Of a stretch of 21,643 bases of DNA, positions 1 to 7,650 are shown one piece after another. The number at the start of each line of letters is the position of its first letter. Position 1 is the stretch's first letter. The DNA lies in the IMG/VR virus record IMGVR_UViG_3300030108_002521, positions 1-21,643 of that record; one strand, 5' to 3'. The translations under genes and the position numbers were made by a program. Below the pieces are notes generated by a model. The model did not search any database and had not been told where the DNA came from. It saw nothing but the letters and a program-made list of their open reading frames with translations. This DNA is from a virus.

Positions 1-164
1 ATTTCCTTCAACTTATCTCTATGTGCTATCGCTTGATCCCGTATAACTGGGGGAGCATCTTTAGATACCACCATAATTTTATTCATAGCCATCTCAGCCA
101 TTTCTTCTGGCGAATGACCTCTATTGTTACTCGTAAATACAAAAGGATCAGGTATCTCCGTCAT
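1..164 (-). CDS. Hypothetical phage protein, C-terminus cut by window edge
   Basis: Reading the minus strand from an ATG at 164 gives an open frame to the window edge, 54 complete codons, beginning MTEIPDPFVF and continuing with a Met/Glu-rich stretch (HSPEEMAEMAMNKI). The start overlaps the stop of the upstream adaptor gene by one base (TAATG), the same coupling used along this operon, which supports it as a real gene. I recognise no domain. It sits at the downstream end of the connector genes, so a role in virion assembly or tail attachment is possible, but only by position. Confidence 0.7.
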   Translation of the reverse strand, partial: MTEIPDPFVFTSNNRGHSPEEMAEMAMNKIMVVSKDAPPVIRDQAIAHRDKLKE

Positions 165-808
165 TACGCAACGTCTCTCCTAACCCTGTCATACCTATAT
201 TGATCTCTGGTCTGGAGGCCTTCACCAAGATTTTTCAGCCACTGAAGCGACTCTTGAAATCTTGCATTATAAAGTTGAAGAATGTCAGCTTCGCCTTTCA
301 TAAAAGTATAAGCCTCAACCAAACTACCATATAAAAGAGCCAGTTCTGCGTTGTCCCCTAGATAACTTGTGCCATCACCACTAGCAGTTATAGACGTAGG
401 TCTATAAAAATAATGTAACTCCATGGTGTAGTCTGAGTCAGGAGTTGGAGCCAACAAAAAACTGTCACTGTCCCAATCAGCATAGAATCGAGGAGTTCCT
501 GTGGTAGCGGGGTTAGGAGTAAAATCTTGCAGAGCCGTAACGTTTTTGTACAAAAGAAACTCTTTGCTAGATGAATTAATCACACTCAAAGAATTTTGGG
601 ACAAGAAATCTGCCGGCTTGGATAAATATTGATTACCAGAGGTAGCAGAACCTTGCGCTGCTTTACGAAAAACATCCAACTGAGTTTCTTTTAGAATACG
701 CTCCTCTGCGTTTATTATGAATCGAGACAACTGACTAACAAACGTGGATTCAGTGTTTTGTGTGTAATCCTGTATAGCTGTCTTCAAAGTTGTAAAAGTA
801 TACGCCAT
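164..808 (-). CDS. Head-tail adaptor-like protein (SU10-type adaptor family)
   Basis: About 214 residues. The helical N-terminus (YTFTTLKTAIQDYTQ, then FIINAEERILKET), the central beta-rich part with PRFYADWDSDSFLLAPTPDS and MELHYFYRP, and the helical C-terminus resemble the adaptor proteins that bind below the portal in SU10-like and related phages; this is a family-level match from memory. An in-frame GTG at 817 exists, but the ATG at 808 is preferred because it lies one base after the upstream TGA and a GGTGAG-like Shine-Dalgarno precedes it. The neighbour upstream is another structural gene, and a further gene overlaps its stop. The likely role is joining the portal to the tail. Confidence 0.7.
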   Translation of the reverse strand: MAYTFTTLKTAIQDYTQNTESTFVSQLSRFIINAEERILKETQLDVFRKAAQGSATSGNQYLSKPADFLSQNSLSVINSSSKEFLLYKNVTALQDFTPNPATTGTPRFYADWDSDSFLLAPTPDSDYTMELHYFYRPTSITASGDGTSYLGDNAELALLYGSLVEAYTFMKGEADILQLYNARFQESLQWLKNLGEGLQTRDQYRYDRVRRDVA

Positions 809-809
809 A

Positions 810-1313
810 TCATGCACTCACCGTTACGGGACCGACAGAAGAAAACCCACCGCCACCCCGGGTGTTTCCAGTGGTGGCTGTTCCGCTTCCAGAGGTAAAA
901 GTATAACTGTCATCAGTTACCTTTGTAATAGAAAAGCCTGAAGAATTTTCTATAGCCGCTTCTGTAAAACCATCAAAAGCCTCTACTTTTCTGAACCGCA
1001 CTGTATCTCCTGTGCTACGACCATGATTTACTTCTGTGACTGTTATTACCGCTGAACCACTAGACCCAGACTTAAAAGAATTAAAAGGTAATAGAACCTC
1101 CGGAGCAGGTTCTGTCCTAGCAGATCGACTTAGTTTTAAAGCTTGAGGATCAGCCAAAACTTTTCTGGGTTCCAGTTGTGGTTGCTTTGATTCGTATTCG
1201 TCTTTACCAACTAAGCTACCGTTCCACTCCAGCAGCATACTGTTTAGTTTGTACGCCCTACCAGATCTATCTGAGATACCTAAAGCGTATTTTCCAGAAG
1301 CGTATCGAGCCAT
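810..1313 (-). CDS. Conserved phage structural-type protein, unknown function
   Basis: 167 residues. The N-terminus MARYASGKYALGISDRSGRAYK with SMLLEWNGSLVGKDEYE and KQPQLEP is a pattern I remember from many marine phages, always near connector genes. The second half (about residues 82-167) is a beta-rich, Ser/Gly/Thr-rich module with VNHGRSTGDTVRF and DDSYTFTSGSGTAT, the type of sequence seen in add-on beta domains of virion proteins. It begins one base after the stop of the upstream connector gene (TAGCATG) and ends immediately before the adaptor gene. A virion or tail-connector role is inferred from context; the biochemical function is not known to me. Confidence 0.65.
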   Translation of the reverse strand: MARYASGKYALGISDRSGRAYKLNSMLLEWNGSLVGKDEYESKQPQLEPRKVLADPQALKLSRSARTEPAPEVLLPFNSFKSGSSGSAVITVTEVNHGRSTGDTVRFRKVEAFDGFTEAAIENSSGFSITKVTDDSYTFTSGSGTATTGNTRGGGGFSSVGPVTVSA

Positions 1314-1314
1314 G

Positions 1315-2214
1315 CTACAAACTCAACGAAGAATAACTAGGAACCAACCGTAAAGCGGTCCTTTCTCCGTCCTCTGATGCAGCTCTTTGAAACTCTTCCT
1401 CGTAGATATCTTTCAAGAGACCAATCCTTTGAGGCGCCTTTTTAACAGCTATGTAATAGGCCAAACCAGCAACCAAGCAAGGTAAGAACCTAAACGGTAA
1501 ATCAGCGGTGTTAACACCTGCATCCGCATCTTGAATGCGTCTGATCCTGTAGTAAATCAATTCGTCCGTTGAGTTTTCAGGAGAGGGCCAGAGCGTAACG
1601 GTGGGTGTTATCTGACGGTCCACATAAAACTGAGAGGGCCTTGCTTGGCTGGTTTTTTCGGGCGTACTAAGATAGTCACCTCGATTTATCCGGGTAATCG
1701 ATATGTCTGTTCCACTTCTTCGTATGACTGCCTCAAGCATGTCTACGGTAGACTGAACATCCACTAAGCTTGGATTAGAACTAATCGTGGTCGTTGCGGA
1801 ACTACTAGACCCAGTTATGTTCTCCCCCGCTGTAAAATCTCCAGATGGTACTGTTATTCTAATTGTTGTGGAACTAGGCTTACTAATCACAGACGCTGTA
1901 ACACCACTTGTAGCACCTGTGATAGTCTCTCCTACACTTAAATTAGTTGAAGCACCTACGGTAGCCGTTATGTATCCTATTGGATAGGTGGCCACAGATG
2001 ACGAGGCAGACAGACGGGCTAAGGGTTGAGTAATCTGTTCTACCGTCCACAGATTTAATCCTCTGTTGGCCCATTCTGCGAACAAGAGATTTAGAGACCG
2101 CCTAGAGGTAGCCGCATCATAACCTGTTCTAAACTCTAGGCCACACCTCTCAAAAGCCTCTTCTGTAACTTCGGCCATGTCTAAGTTAAAATCAACCGAA
2201 CCAGAAGTCGCCAT
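1315..2214 (-). CDS. Head-tail connector/tail tubular-like protein with inserted beta domain
   Basis: 299 residues. The helical N-terminus (EEAFERCGLEFRTGYD, RRSLNLLFAEWANRGLNLWT) and C-terminus (LPFRFLPCLVAGLAYYIAVK, RIGLLKDIYEEEFQRA) are characteristic of the head-completion or tail tubular proteins that follow the portal ring in podovirus-type connectors. The core appears interrupted at about residues 80-147 by a Ser/Thr/Gly-rich segment with two similar units (LSVGETITGATSGVTASV and FTAGENITGSSSSATTTI); the core resumes at VDMLEAVIRRSGTDI. The insert looks like a surface beta domain. The start is supported by an AGGA motif 7-10 nt upstream. P22 gp4-like or T7 gp11-like are alternatives I cannot separate by eye. 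Confidence 0.7.
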   Translation of the reverse strand: MATSGSVDFNLDMAEVTEEAFERCGLEFRTGYDAATSRRSLNLLFAEWANRGLNLWTVEQITQPLARLSASSSVATYPIGYITATVGASTNLSVGETITGATSGVTASVISKPSSTTIRITVPSGDFTAGENITGSSSSATTTISSNPSLVDVQSTVDMLEAVIRRSGTDISITRINRGDYLSTPEKTSQARPSQFYVDRQITPTVTLWPSPENSTDELIYYRIRRIQDADAGVNTADLPFRFLPCLVAGLAYYIAVKKAPQRIGLLKDIYEEEFQRAASEDGERTALRLVPSYSSLSL

Positions 2215-2223
2215 AATTAATTC

Positions 2224-2436
2224 CTATCCAAAAACAGCCAATCGAACAGCAATACCGATTTGACCCAATACCAAAAGACCCACGCCCCAAAGAATCTTAG
2301 TAATTAAATCTAAGGATTTTTGAACATGGAATAAGTCATTTGTTTTTATAGTGTCTATTCTCTCCGAAAGAAGTTTTAAATCCCCTTGAATCTTGACGAG
2401 TTCCAGCTCGTTCTTCCTGTCAAGATCCTCAGACAT
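2224..2436 (-). CDS. Small coiled-coil membrane protein, XhlA/holin-like
   Basis: 70 residues: a charged helical N-terminus predicted as coiled coil (ELELVKIQGDLKLLSERIDTI), an amphipathic linker, and one hydrophobic segment at about residues 47-67 (ILWGVGLLVLGQIGIAV). This layout matches the haemolysin XhlA-type proteins that act with holins in host lysis, but single-TM coiled-coil proteins are common and the assignment is by architecture only. It lies between two structural genes and far from the 3-TM holin, so a non-lytic membrane role is equally possible. Confidence 0.6.
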   Translation of the reverse strand: MSEDLDRKNELELVKIQGDLKLLSERIDTIKTNDLFHVQKSLDLITKILWGVGLLVLGQIGIAVRLAVFG

Positions 2437-2440
2437 TTTC

Positions 2441-2845
2441 TTAGTACTGCTTCAAGCAATGCAAAACGATGGAGTAAGTGTCCCCACTGGAGTGACCAAC
2501 AGTGGTCAACTGAATATCTCCAGTGTTGCCGCCAGATGCCGCTACATTCGGAAGACCGCTCATATCTGAGTAGTCCAACGTGTCTGAATAGTCCGCTGGA
2601 AGTTCAGCCGCTATCACATCCGTAGTCGCATCCCAAAGAAGTTTTACACCCATCCCAACATTGGTGAAGGTAATTCTTTTTACACGAACACCTGTGCAAG
2701 CCGTTCCGTCTTGCAAAGAAGAAAGTTCCGAAACATCTACTTTGGTGACAGCGGACTCTCCCGTGCCATCACTGGTGTTGGTAAGATAGAAAATGGCTTC
2801 TTTTGGACCATCTTCTACGGTGGTAGCCGTTACTGCATCAGCCAT
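2441..2845 (-). CDS. Conserved phage structural protein, decoration-like
   Basis: 134 residues, beta-rich and acidic. The segment FYLTNTSDGTGESAVTKVDVSEL and later VKLLWDATTDVIAAELP correspond to a small protein family I remember downstream of capsid genes in marine phages, usually annotated as structural or hypothetical. A strong AAGGAG Shine-Dalgarno lies 7 nt upstream of the ATG, directly after a terminator-like hairpin (2860-2881), implying separate control of its level relative to the upstream gene. Function in the virion is inferred from position and composition. Confidence 0.6.
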   Translation of the reverse strand: MADAVTATTVEDGPKEAIFYLTNTSDGTGESAVTKVDVSELSSLQDGTACTGVRVKRITFTNVGMGVKLLWDATTDVIAAELPADYSDTLDYSDMSGLPNVAASGGNTGDIQLTTVGHSSGDTYSIVLHCLKQY

Positions 2846-2859
2846 TGTTGTCTCCTTTT

Positions 2860-2881
2860 AAAAGAACGGGGGTCTCCCCCC
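2860..2881 (-). terminator. Hairpin with short T-tract between two structural genes
   Basis: On the minus strand a G-run of six (2881-2876), AGA loop and five C (2872-2868) form a compact hairpin followed by GTTCTTTT. It lies 9 nt past the stop codon at 2890 and just before the Shine-Dalgarno of the next gene. It is probably a weak or partial terminator that lowers readthrough downstream. Confidence 0.55.
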
Positions 2882-2889
2882 ATCCTAGT

Positions 2890-3438
2890 TTACGCAACCT
2901 GAACGTACTCAATGATAAACGTAAAGGAACCTGCCGTAGTAGCATCTACCGTGTTTGTAATGTTACAGTAAATCGTTCTTTCTGCTGAAGTATACTGGAC
3001 AGAAGCTGGGGCCGTAGTGGCATCTTGCGTCTGCAAGACAAGAGAAGTAACTGTAACGTTACCCACCACAACTGTCGTTCCTCCATCCAGAATTTCATCT
3101 GTCTGGGCAGCAACAATCTGAGCCCCAGAACTAGAAGTTCCAACTTCGTAGCCAATATCACCAGTTCCAATAACAGGAGATGTAACACAAAAGATTTTAA
3201 TATCAGTGATAATAGTGTTTGCAGGTTGCGTGAATTCACCAATGTTGTCGCTATCACCAGCCGTGGTGTTAACGGTAACGCCGGTAGCAAAACCAACGTG
3301 CTTGACGTACTTGTCAGTAACAATACCAGTTGAGGCAACATCAAAAACGTTTGTTTCTGCACCTGTCGTGGCATTAACATTAATTACTTCAAAACCGTTT
3401 TCCGAACGGACGGGACCGTTAAAAGTGGTGTTACCCAT
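2890..3438 (-). CDS. Conserved phage structural protein, beta-rich
   Basis: 182 residues, low in Lys/Arg and rich in Thr, Val, Ala and Gly, consistent with an all-beta virion protein. The start MGNTTFNGPVRSENGFEVIN is a type I remember from small structural proteins encoded close to the major capsid gene in marine phages; the following pattern of alternating hydrophobic residues (TIITDIKIFCVTSPVIGTGD) suggests a jelly-roll or Ig-like sandwich. It is the second gene after the capsid gene and is bracketed by two hairpins (3525-3548 upstream, 2860-2881 downstream), so it probably forms its own expression step. Decoration or fibre protein is possible; not certain. Confidence 0.6.
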   Translation of the reverse strand: MGNTTFNGPVRSENGFEVINVNATTGAETNVFDVASTGIVTDKYVKHVGFATGVTVNTTAGDSDNIGEFTQPANTIITDIKIFCVTSPVIGTGDIGYEVGTSSSGAQIVAAQTDEILDGGTTVVVGNVTVTSLVLQTQDATTAPASVQYTSAERTIYCNITNTVDATTAGSFTFIIEYVQVA

Positions 3439-3524
3439 CTAAATAACTCCTTACGAGAGATTGGCCCTAGAGTCTTCGTAAGCGTCTGCTGGGACAGTCG
3501 CTAGGGCTATGATTCCCAGAAAGT

Positions 3525-3548
3525 ATGGGGGAGGTTGCCCTCCCCCAT
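3525..3548 (-). terminator. Strong hairpin just after major capsid gene
   Basis: Perfect 10-bp arms (ATGGGGGAGG and CCTCCCCCAT) around a 4-nt loop start 5 nt after the capsid stop codon. The minus-strand sequence that follows is ACTTTCT, a weak T-tract. It may act as a partial terminator or protect the 3' end of the abundant capsid mRNA. Confidence 0.6.
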
Positions 3549-3552
3549 GTTT

Positions 3553-4461
3553 TTACGCGCCTTTAGATCCGTACACACAACGAGGATCAGAGAAACCGAA
3601 GCTGTAACGCTCACGGGCTTTGAACCGTACATTGCCAGTATCGAAATCGCCTTCCATCTTTGTGGACATGGGCATACGCTCAAAGTGAACGAAACCACGA
3701 GGAGCATCCGTCTTGATGAAGAACGCATCCGTATCCGTCAGATAGTGGTTAACAACATAACCCTGCGGCAACATACCCATGTTACGCATTGCGTTAACAT
3801 CGTTGTCCGCAGAACCTGGGCGAAGAGTGGACTCAAGCAGACGATCCGCGACGAACTGAAGATTCGGCGGGATAATCAGCTTTTGACCACGAACCGATAC
3901 TTTAAGACCACGCTCATCGACAAAAGCTGCAATGTCAATAAGAGCATTCTCAAGGCTGGTTTCGTTCAGGTCAGCATCAGTGCTGGGCTCGTTGCGAAGC
4001 GTGCCATTGTTTACCAATGGGTGGTCAGTAGCACAAAGCTCCTTACCATCACCACCAGTAAAAGTGCTATCAAAAGCATTGTTCAACGTAGCCGCAGCTT
4101 TCACCTGTTTGGTGTTAGCCATGCTACGAGCCAAAGCTTTCGTATAGCGAGAGGCAAGGCGGTCATAAAGATTATCTTCAATCGCTTCTTCCGTAATGGA
4201 GAAAGCAAGAGCGATAGTCTCATGCGTATACCGTGCCGTGTACGCTTCTTGTGCATCGTCAAAAGAAACAGCGGAACCTTCCTGTTTTACGGGCGCAGAC
4301 CCAAAACCAGAAAGCATCACTTCTTCTTCGAAAGCACGCTCCGAAGATTCAGTGTCATAGATTTCCGCAGATTCGTCTTCGTACCGGGCATACTCAAGGC
4401 CGAAAAGGGCGTTGAGACCGGGCTCTAGCTCTTTAGCTAGTTGGGCTCTACTGATAGCCAT
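3553..4461 (-). CDS. Major capsid protein (Mu gpT-like, HK97 fold)
   Basis: 302 residues. The N-terminus MAISRAQLAKELEPGLNALFG, the YTHETIALAFSITEEAIEDNLYDRL block, the ALARSMANTKQVKAAATLNNAF helix and ATDHPLVNNGTLRN loop fit the Mu-like major head subunit (gpT) family, which adopts the HK97 capsid fold. The C-terminus ends RYSFGFSDPRCVYGSKG. It forms the capsid shell. A complete AGGAGG Shine-Dalgarno sits 8 nt before the ATG, the strongest ribosome site in the block, fitting the need for hundreds of copies. Neighbours are a decoration-like protein and, further upstream, the scaffold. No N-terminal propeptide is evident, in keeping with scaffold-assisted assembly. Confidence 0.93.
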   Translation of the reverse strand: MAISRAQLAKELEPGLNALFGLEYARYEDESAEIYDTESSERAFEEEVMLSGFGSAPVKQEGSAVSFDDAQEAYTARYTHETIALAFSITEEAIEDNLYDRLASRYTKALARSMANTKQVKAAATLNNAFDSTFTGGDGKELCATDHPLVNNGTLRNEPSTDADLNETSLENALIDIAAFVDERGLKVSVRGQKLIIPPNLQFVADRLLESTLRPGSADNDVNAMRNMGMLPQGYVVNHYLTDTDAFFIKTDAPRGFVHFERMPMSTKMEGDFDTGNVRFKARERYSFGFSDPRCVYGSKGA

Positions 4462-4473
4462 TTTCTAATCCTC

Positions 4474-5118
4474 CTATACGCCAGTAGTTGACGGAGTACC
4501 AGCTACGATAGCACCGTTGTTACTGTTAAAGTGATTGTTCAGACGTACAACCATGCCAATGCCCGCTGCCGCAAAGTCAGCATTCTCAGGGTCATCTACC
4601 CAACCCATAATCCGCATGTGAAGAGCGGCTGTCGTGGCAATCGTGCTTACGGCCAAGCGGCCAAGCGAGACGCCAGTAGCATCCGTTCCAGTGGTTGCGG
4701 TTGAGAAGTTAGCATTAGCAAAAACTGCGGCACGAGCCCCAGCTTTGTTGGTCAATGTGGCATCCGATGCAATTACATAAAGTTGCATTGGATCATCATT
4801 GACAATCGCCTTTACGGGGTGATTGCTATCAGCCCCAGATCCCGGCCAAGTATTGCTGAACACGGGTTTTCCAGTGGTGCTAGAAACGTACTCGCATCCC
4901 TGAAACACACCAAGCAAACCAACCGATCCACCAGCGGCAGCACCCACGATGTCAATAAACCCTGTTGAAAGGGGAATGACAGGCGCACCTTGATAGATCT
5001 TATTGGTATTGCCATTGGCAATTTCATAGAACGTGTAGTTATTAGTACCAGTGGAGTTAGCGGCACTACCCTGCTTCATCAGAGGGCGTAGACCAAAGCT
5101 TCCATTACTGTTAGCCAT
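4474..5118 (-). CDS. Capsid-associated (decoration-like) structural protein
   Basis: 214 residues. The opening MANSNGSFGLRPLMKQGSAAN followed by a Thr/Asn-rich beta region is a recognisable pattern in proteins encoded beside the major capsid gene of many phages; the middle (YQGAPVIPLSTGFIDIVGAA, SVGLLGVFQGCEYV, KPVFSNTWPGSG) is predicted beta. Such proteins are virion components and probably bind the outer capsid surface. An AGGAG Shine-Dalgarno lies 7 nt before the ATG. It is immediately upstream of the capsid gene in the same transcript, with a 12-nt gap, which supports stoichiometric production. The precise function is inferred. Confidence 0.7.
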   Translation of the reverse strand: MANSNGSFGLRPLMKQGSAANSTGTNNYTFYEIANGNTNKIYQGAPVIPLSTGFIDIVGAAAGGSVGLLGVFQGCEYVSSTTGKPVFSNTWPGSGADSNHPVKAIVNDDPMQLYVIASDATLTNKAGARAAVFANANFSTATTGTDATGVSLGRLAVSTIATTAALHMRIMGWVDDPENADFAAAGIGMVVRLNNHFNSNNGAIVAGTPSTTGV

Positions 5119-5128
5119 TTTCTATCTC

Positions 5129-5614
5129 CTAGTCCTCATTTTGAGGACCTCCAAAAGTTACACGAGATTGCCTCTCAGGGTTACTGATAGGCATTGCCGG
5201 ATGTTGCTCACGAGCTAACTCGTTATCAACAGCCGCCATTTGATTGCGGGTCATATCACGAAAATGTTTATCGCGCTGTTCCACAATCTCTACAGGAATC
5301 CTTGCAAGCAGAAGACCTCCTACACCTATAACACCAGCATGTTTACCGTCATCAACAGTAGGGGCTTCAAAGTCAGGATATTCATCACCACGAACCAGTT
5401 CCCATCCCTCTCGAGATCTCGCTGATACGTTTTTACGGTCATCAAAACCCATAACCTCTGCCCGGACCCATCGATGCTTGTACCCATCTGGGGCGGGTGG
5501 TGCGTCCAACATGGACGGTGGCTTCCAAGGTTCATTGCGTGCTTGCCTTGCACGAGTTTGGTTGGCTCTCGGCGTTCTCGTAGACTTTTGGCGAGTTGTG
5601 TTCTCAGTAGTCAT
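5129..5614 (-). CDS. Conserved head-module protein, unknown function
   Basis: 161 residues. After a basic N-terminus (about residues 8-30) it carries the block WKPPSMLDAPPAPDGYKHRWVRAE, then KNVSARSREGWELVRGDEYPDFE and KHAGVIGVGGLLLARIPVEI. I remember this protein from marine phage head modules, lying between scaffold and capsid genes as here. No enzyme motif is visible. A role in prohead assembly or as a minor virion component is inferred from consistent position only. Confidence 0.65.
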   Translation of the reverse strand: MTTENTTRQKSTRTPRANQTRARQARNEPWKPPSMLDAPPAPDGYKHRWVRAEVMGFDDRKNVSARSREGWELVRGDEYPDFEAPTVDDGKHAGVIGVGGLLLARIPVEIVEQRDKHFRDMTRNQMAAVDNELAREQHPAMPISNPERQSRVTFGGPQNED

Positions 5615-5616
5615 GA

Positions 5617-6501
5617 TTAATCCCTCACATATTTAGCGTATTCTTCAAGCGGTACATTTAACCTCTTTGCAATAGCAACTTGAGAAGGCGTTAATCGCAC
5701 AGTTTTTCGTCCACTTCTATTGCGGGATGCAGAGGCCTCGGCTGACGCAACCTTTCGGCTTCCCCCGTTACTTTTAGACTTAGCATCAAATTTCTGAGGA
5801 AACTCTGCTCTAAGCCTATTGTCTAATTCAGCATAGTAGTCATCTGAAGTTGGGTCAAATCCTTCATCTTCGACCAGACGCCTATGAATGCCAAAAGCAC
5901 CATATGTCATAACTTCATCTTGGCCAAACCAGTCATTTTTTTGAGCCCATGCTTCGGCTTTGGGGTCAGGAGGAGGAGCAGGGGCAGCGGGAGCAGCTGG
6001 GGCGGCTTGCGGTTGAGGCGCAGTTTCTTCCTTAGTCTGCACTTCTTCCTTTTCGGCCCTAACAGCTTTCAAGGTTCCCTTCTCAACAGTCAAATCAGCT
6101 AAAGCCGCTTGAGCATCAACAATCTTATCAACATCGCCCGTCTCATGAGCTTGTCTCAAAATCTCTTTTGCTGACTCAATTTGATTAGAGACCCTAGTCT
6201 CAAACTGTTCTTGATAGCCTTTGTCCAAAGACTGAATGCGCTCTTTTAAGCCTTCATTCTCTTTGCGGACATTCTCGGCATACTCAATAGCAGTTTGTTT
6301 CTGCCGTTCTTCCTCACGGAAACGTTTGGTCAAATTGTTAATTCTACTTTTGACCCCAGAACTATAATCATCAAGTTCCTCTTCGGAAGCTTGAACTTTT
6401 TCTTCAGACTCTTCTTTGGGCTCTTCGGAATCGTCAGATAAGTCTACACTTACTGAATTTTCTTCCTCATCACCTATGTCGATCTTGGACTCTTCAGGCA
6501 T
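5617..6501 (-). CDS. Scaffolding (prohead core) protein
   Basis: 294 residues with the typical three-part scaffold layout. Residues 1-48 are extremely acidic (Glu/Asp/Ser), residues about 49-155 form a long charged coiled coil, and a Pro/Ala linker (APAAPAAPAPPPDP, about 166-182) leads to a basic C-terminal part ending LTPSQVAIAKRLNVPLEEYAKYVRD. The basic helical tail is the part that contacts capsid subunits in known scaffolds. The gene lies two genes upstream of the major capsid gene and directly follows the GroES-like gene, all classical for a head-assembly cassette. GGAG lies 7 nt before the ATG. No protease motif is visible, so removal would be by exit or by another protease. Confidence 0.85.
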   Translation of the reverse strand: MPEESKIDIGDEEENSVSVDLSDDSEEPKEESEEKVQASEEELDDYSSGVKSRINNLTKRFREEERQKQTAIEYAENVRKENEGLKERIQSLDKGYQEQFETRVSNQIESAKEILRQAHETGDVDKIVDAQAALADLTVEKGTLKAVRAEKEEVQTKEETAPQPQAAPAAPAAPAPPPDPKAEAWAQKNDWFGQDEVMTYGAFGIHRRLVEDEGFDPTSDDYYAELDNRLRAEFPQKFDAKSKSNGGSRKVASAEASASRNRSGRKTVRLTPSQVAIAKRLNVPLEEYAKYVRD

Positions 6502-6530
6502 GGTTTTTCTCCATGGTCTCTTTCTTCTTT

Positions 6531-7019
6531 CTATACATGCTTGATGTCATCCGGTTCGAGGATTGTCGCAATGACCTCATCATCATTGATGATCCGTACT
6601 TCGCCACCATCGATCTTAAATCGAGCGCCGGCATATCGGCCAATGCAAACCCAATCACCTTCCTTACACCAAGATTGCCCATCTGGGCCAAATTTACCGG
6701 GGTCTTGATATGCAAGAGGCCCAACCCTCAAGACATACGCAACCACGGTAGCGAGTGCTTCTCTATCACGAACAGCATCAGGAATATGTATGCCACCGTC
6801 TGTGGTGGCCTTCCCCATGTAAGGCATGACAAGAAGACGCCAGCCTGTTGGCTGGGGGAGTCTTTCTTTTAAGTTTTTGGAAACGAGAGATGGATCAAGA
6901 ACTTTATCGCTCTTGTCTATGTAAGCTTTAATTACGGTTGCATCCTCTTTTATGCGTTTTTTAGCCGATTTCTTTTGCGAATCCAGAACATGATCTGGAA
7001 CGTAGAGAGTTTTAGACAT
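6531..7019 (-). CDS. GroES-like co-chaperonin with N-terminal extension
   Basis: 162 residues. Residues about 58-155 match the Cpn10/GroES fold: GWRLLVMPYMGKATTDGGIHIPD (first strand and mobile loop), TVVAYVLRVGPLAY, KEGDWVCIGRYAGARFKIDGG and the closing VRIINDDEVIATIL. The GGI-hydrophobic-hydrophobic-P element at about 75-80 corresponds to the mobile-loop tripeptide that docks into the GroEL apical domain. The first 55 residues are a charged helical extension not present in bacterial GroES. Like T4 gp31, it probably replaces host GroES to help the host chaperonin fold the phage capsid protein; its place next to the scaffold gene supports this. The start overlaps the preceding stop as TGATG. 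Confidence 0.85.
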   Translation of the reverse strand: MSKTLYVPDHVLDSQKKSAKKRIKEDATVIKAYIDKSDKVLDPSLVSKNLKERLPQPTGWRLLVMPYMGKATTDGGIHIPDAVRDREALATVVAYVLRVGPLAYQDPGKFGPDGQSWCKEGDWVCIGRYAGARFKIDGGEVRIINDDEVIATILEPDDIKHV

Positions 7020-7210
7020 CAGTCCTCCGATGATTGCAAGAGATCCCTTATCTCTTGTTCTGCAAACTCCAATCCCTTCAGTTCTCCGATTAGCAGCTTA
7101 TAAGACTCCATGTCTTTAGGACTGCCGTGAAGGATAGAATCTTGCGTTAGTTCTATGCGACCCTGTATAGCCTTTAATACGGCATATGCAAAGGTCGTTG
7201 GGTCGGCCAT
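7019..7210 (-). CDS. Small conserved phage protein, unknown function
   Basis: 63 residues, acidic, mostly helical (AYAVLKAIQGRIELTQDSIL, ESYKLLIGELKGLEFAEQEIRDLL), ending SSED. Both ends overlap neighbouring genes by one base (TAATG at 7210, TGATG at 7019), so it is translationally coupled to the co-chaperonin gene. Similar short helical proteins occur beside head genes in other phages and are usually called hypothetical. I cannot assign a function. Confidence 0.65.
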   Translation of the reverse strand: MADPTTFAYAVLKAIQGRIELTQDSILHGSPKDMESYKLLIGELKGLEFAEQEIRDLLQSSED

Positions 7211-7650
7211 TAAAAGATACCTGAGAAGTTCTTACCTTTGATCGCACCGCCAACAGCGTACTTGATGGGGTCGCGCTTCTTCTCTTTCATCGCACCACCA
7301 ACCATGTAGCCTAAATCTTCAGGCATCGTTGCGGTGCCACCTTCGGCCCTTTTAAGGCCCCGGACTGTTCTCCGGGTTGAGTAACCCTTAGCCCTTTGAG
7401 CTTCAGGACCATAATCGGCAAGCAATTCTTCATCTTTTGCAAGGTCTTCAAGTATTTGTTTCCGCGCTCTTTTAGATTGTTCTTTGTCTCCGCTAAATCG
7501 CACACGAGCGCGGCGATTTGATTCCATTTGTTGCCGTGCTTCTTCAAAACGTTCTTCCCCAAGCTTTTCCTCTCGGTCTCTCCGTCTTTGAAAATACGCT
7601 TTTATTTCTTTTTCTGACATGCCTCGAATGTCTGGTTGATTGGGGTCCAT
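7210..7650 (-). CDS. Small basic protein with GG boxes and Phe C-terminus
   Basis: 146 residues. The first 95 are a very charged helix (YFQRRRDREEKLGEERFEEA, RRARVRFSGDKEQSKRARKQ). The tail carries three glycine boxes, RAEGGTAT, YMVGGAMK and YAVGGAIK, and ends GKNFSGIF. The boxes and the terminal aromatic are shared with the next genes (see the finding on this array). No enzymatic motif is present. Its place in the head block and basic charge suggest a minor virion, DNA-binding or assembly role, which is inference. Confidence 0.6.
   Translation of the reverse strand: MDPNQPDIRGMSEKEIKAYFQRRRDREEKLGEERFEEARQQMESNRRARVRFSGDKEQSKRARKQILEDLAKDEELLADYGPEAQRAKGYSTRRTVRGLKRAEGGTATMPEDLGYMVGGAMKEKKRDPIKYAVGGAIKGKNFSGIF

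Noticed and set aside
2946-3380. 144-codon minus-strand frame
   Set aside because: A shifted frame inside the structural gene 2890-3438, Leu/Arg-rich with no family resemblance.
3535-4428. 297-codon open frame on the plus strand
   Set aside because: It lies antisense to the major capsid gene, has no ribosome site and an unnatural Arg/Ser/Phe-rich composition.
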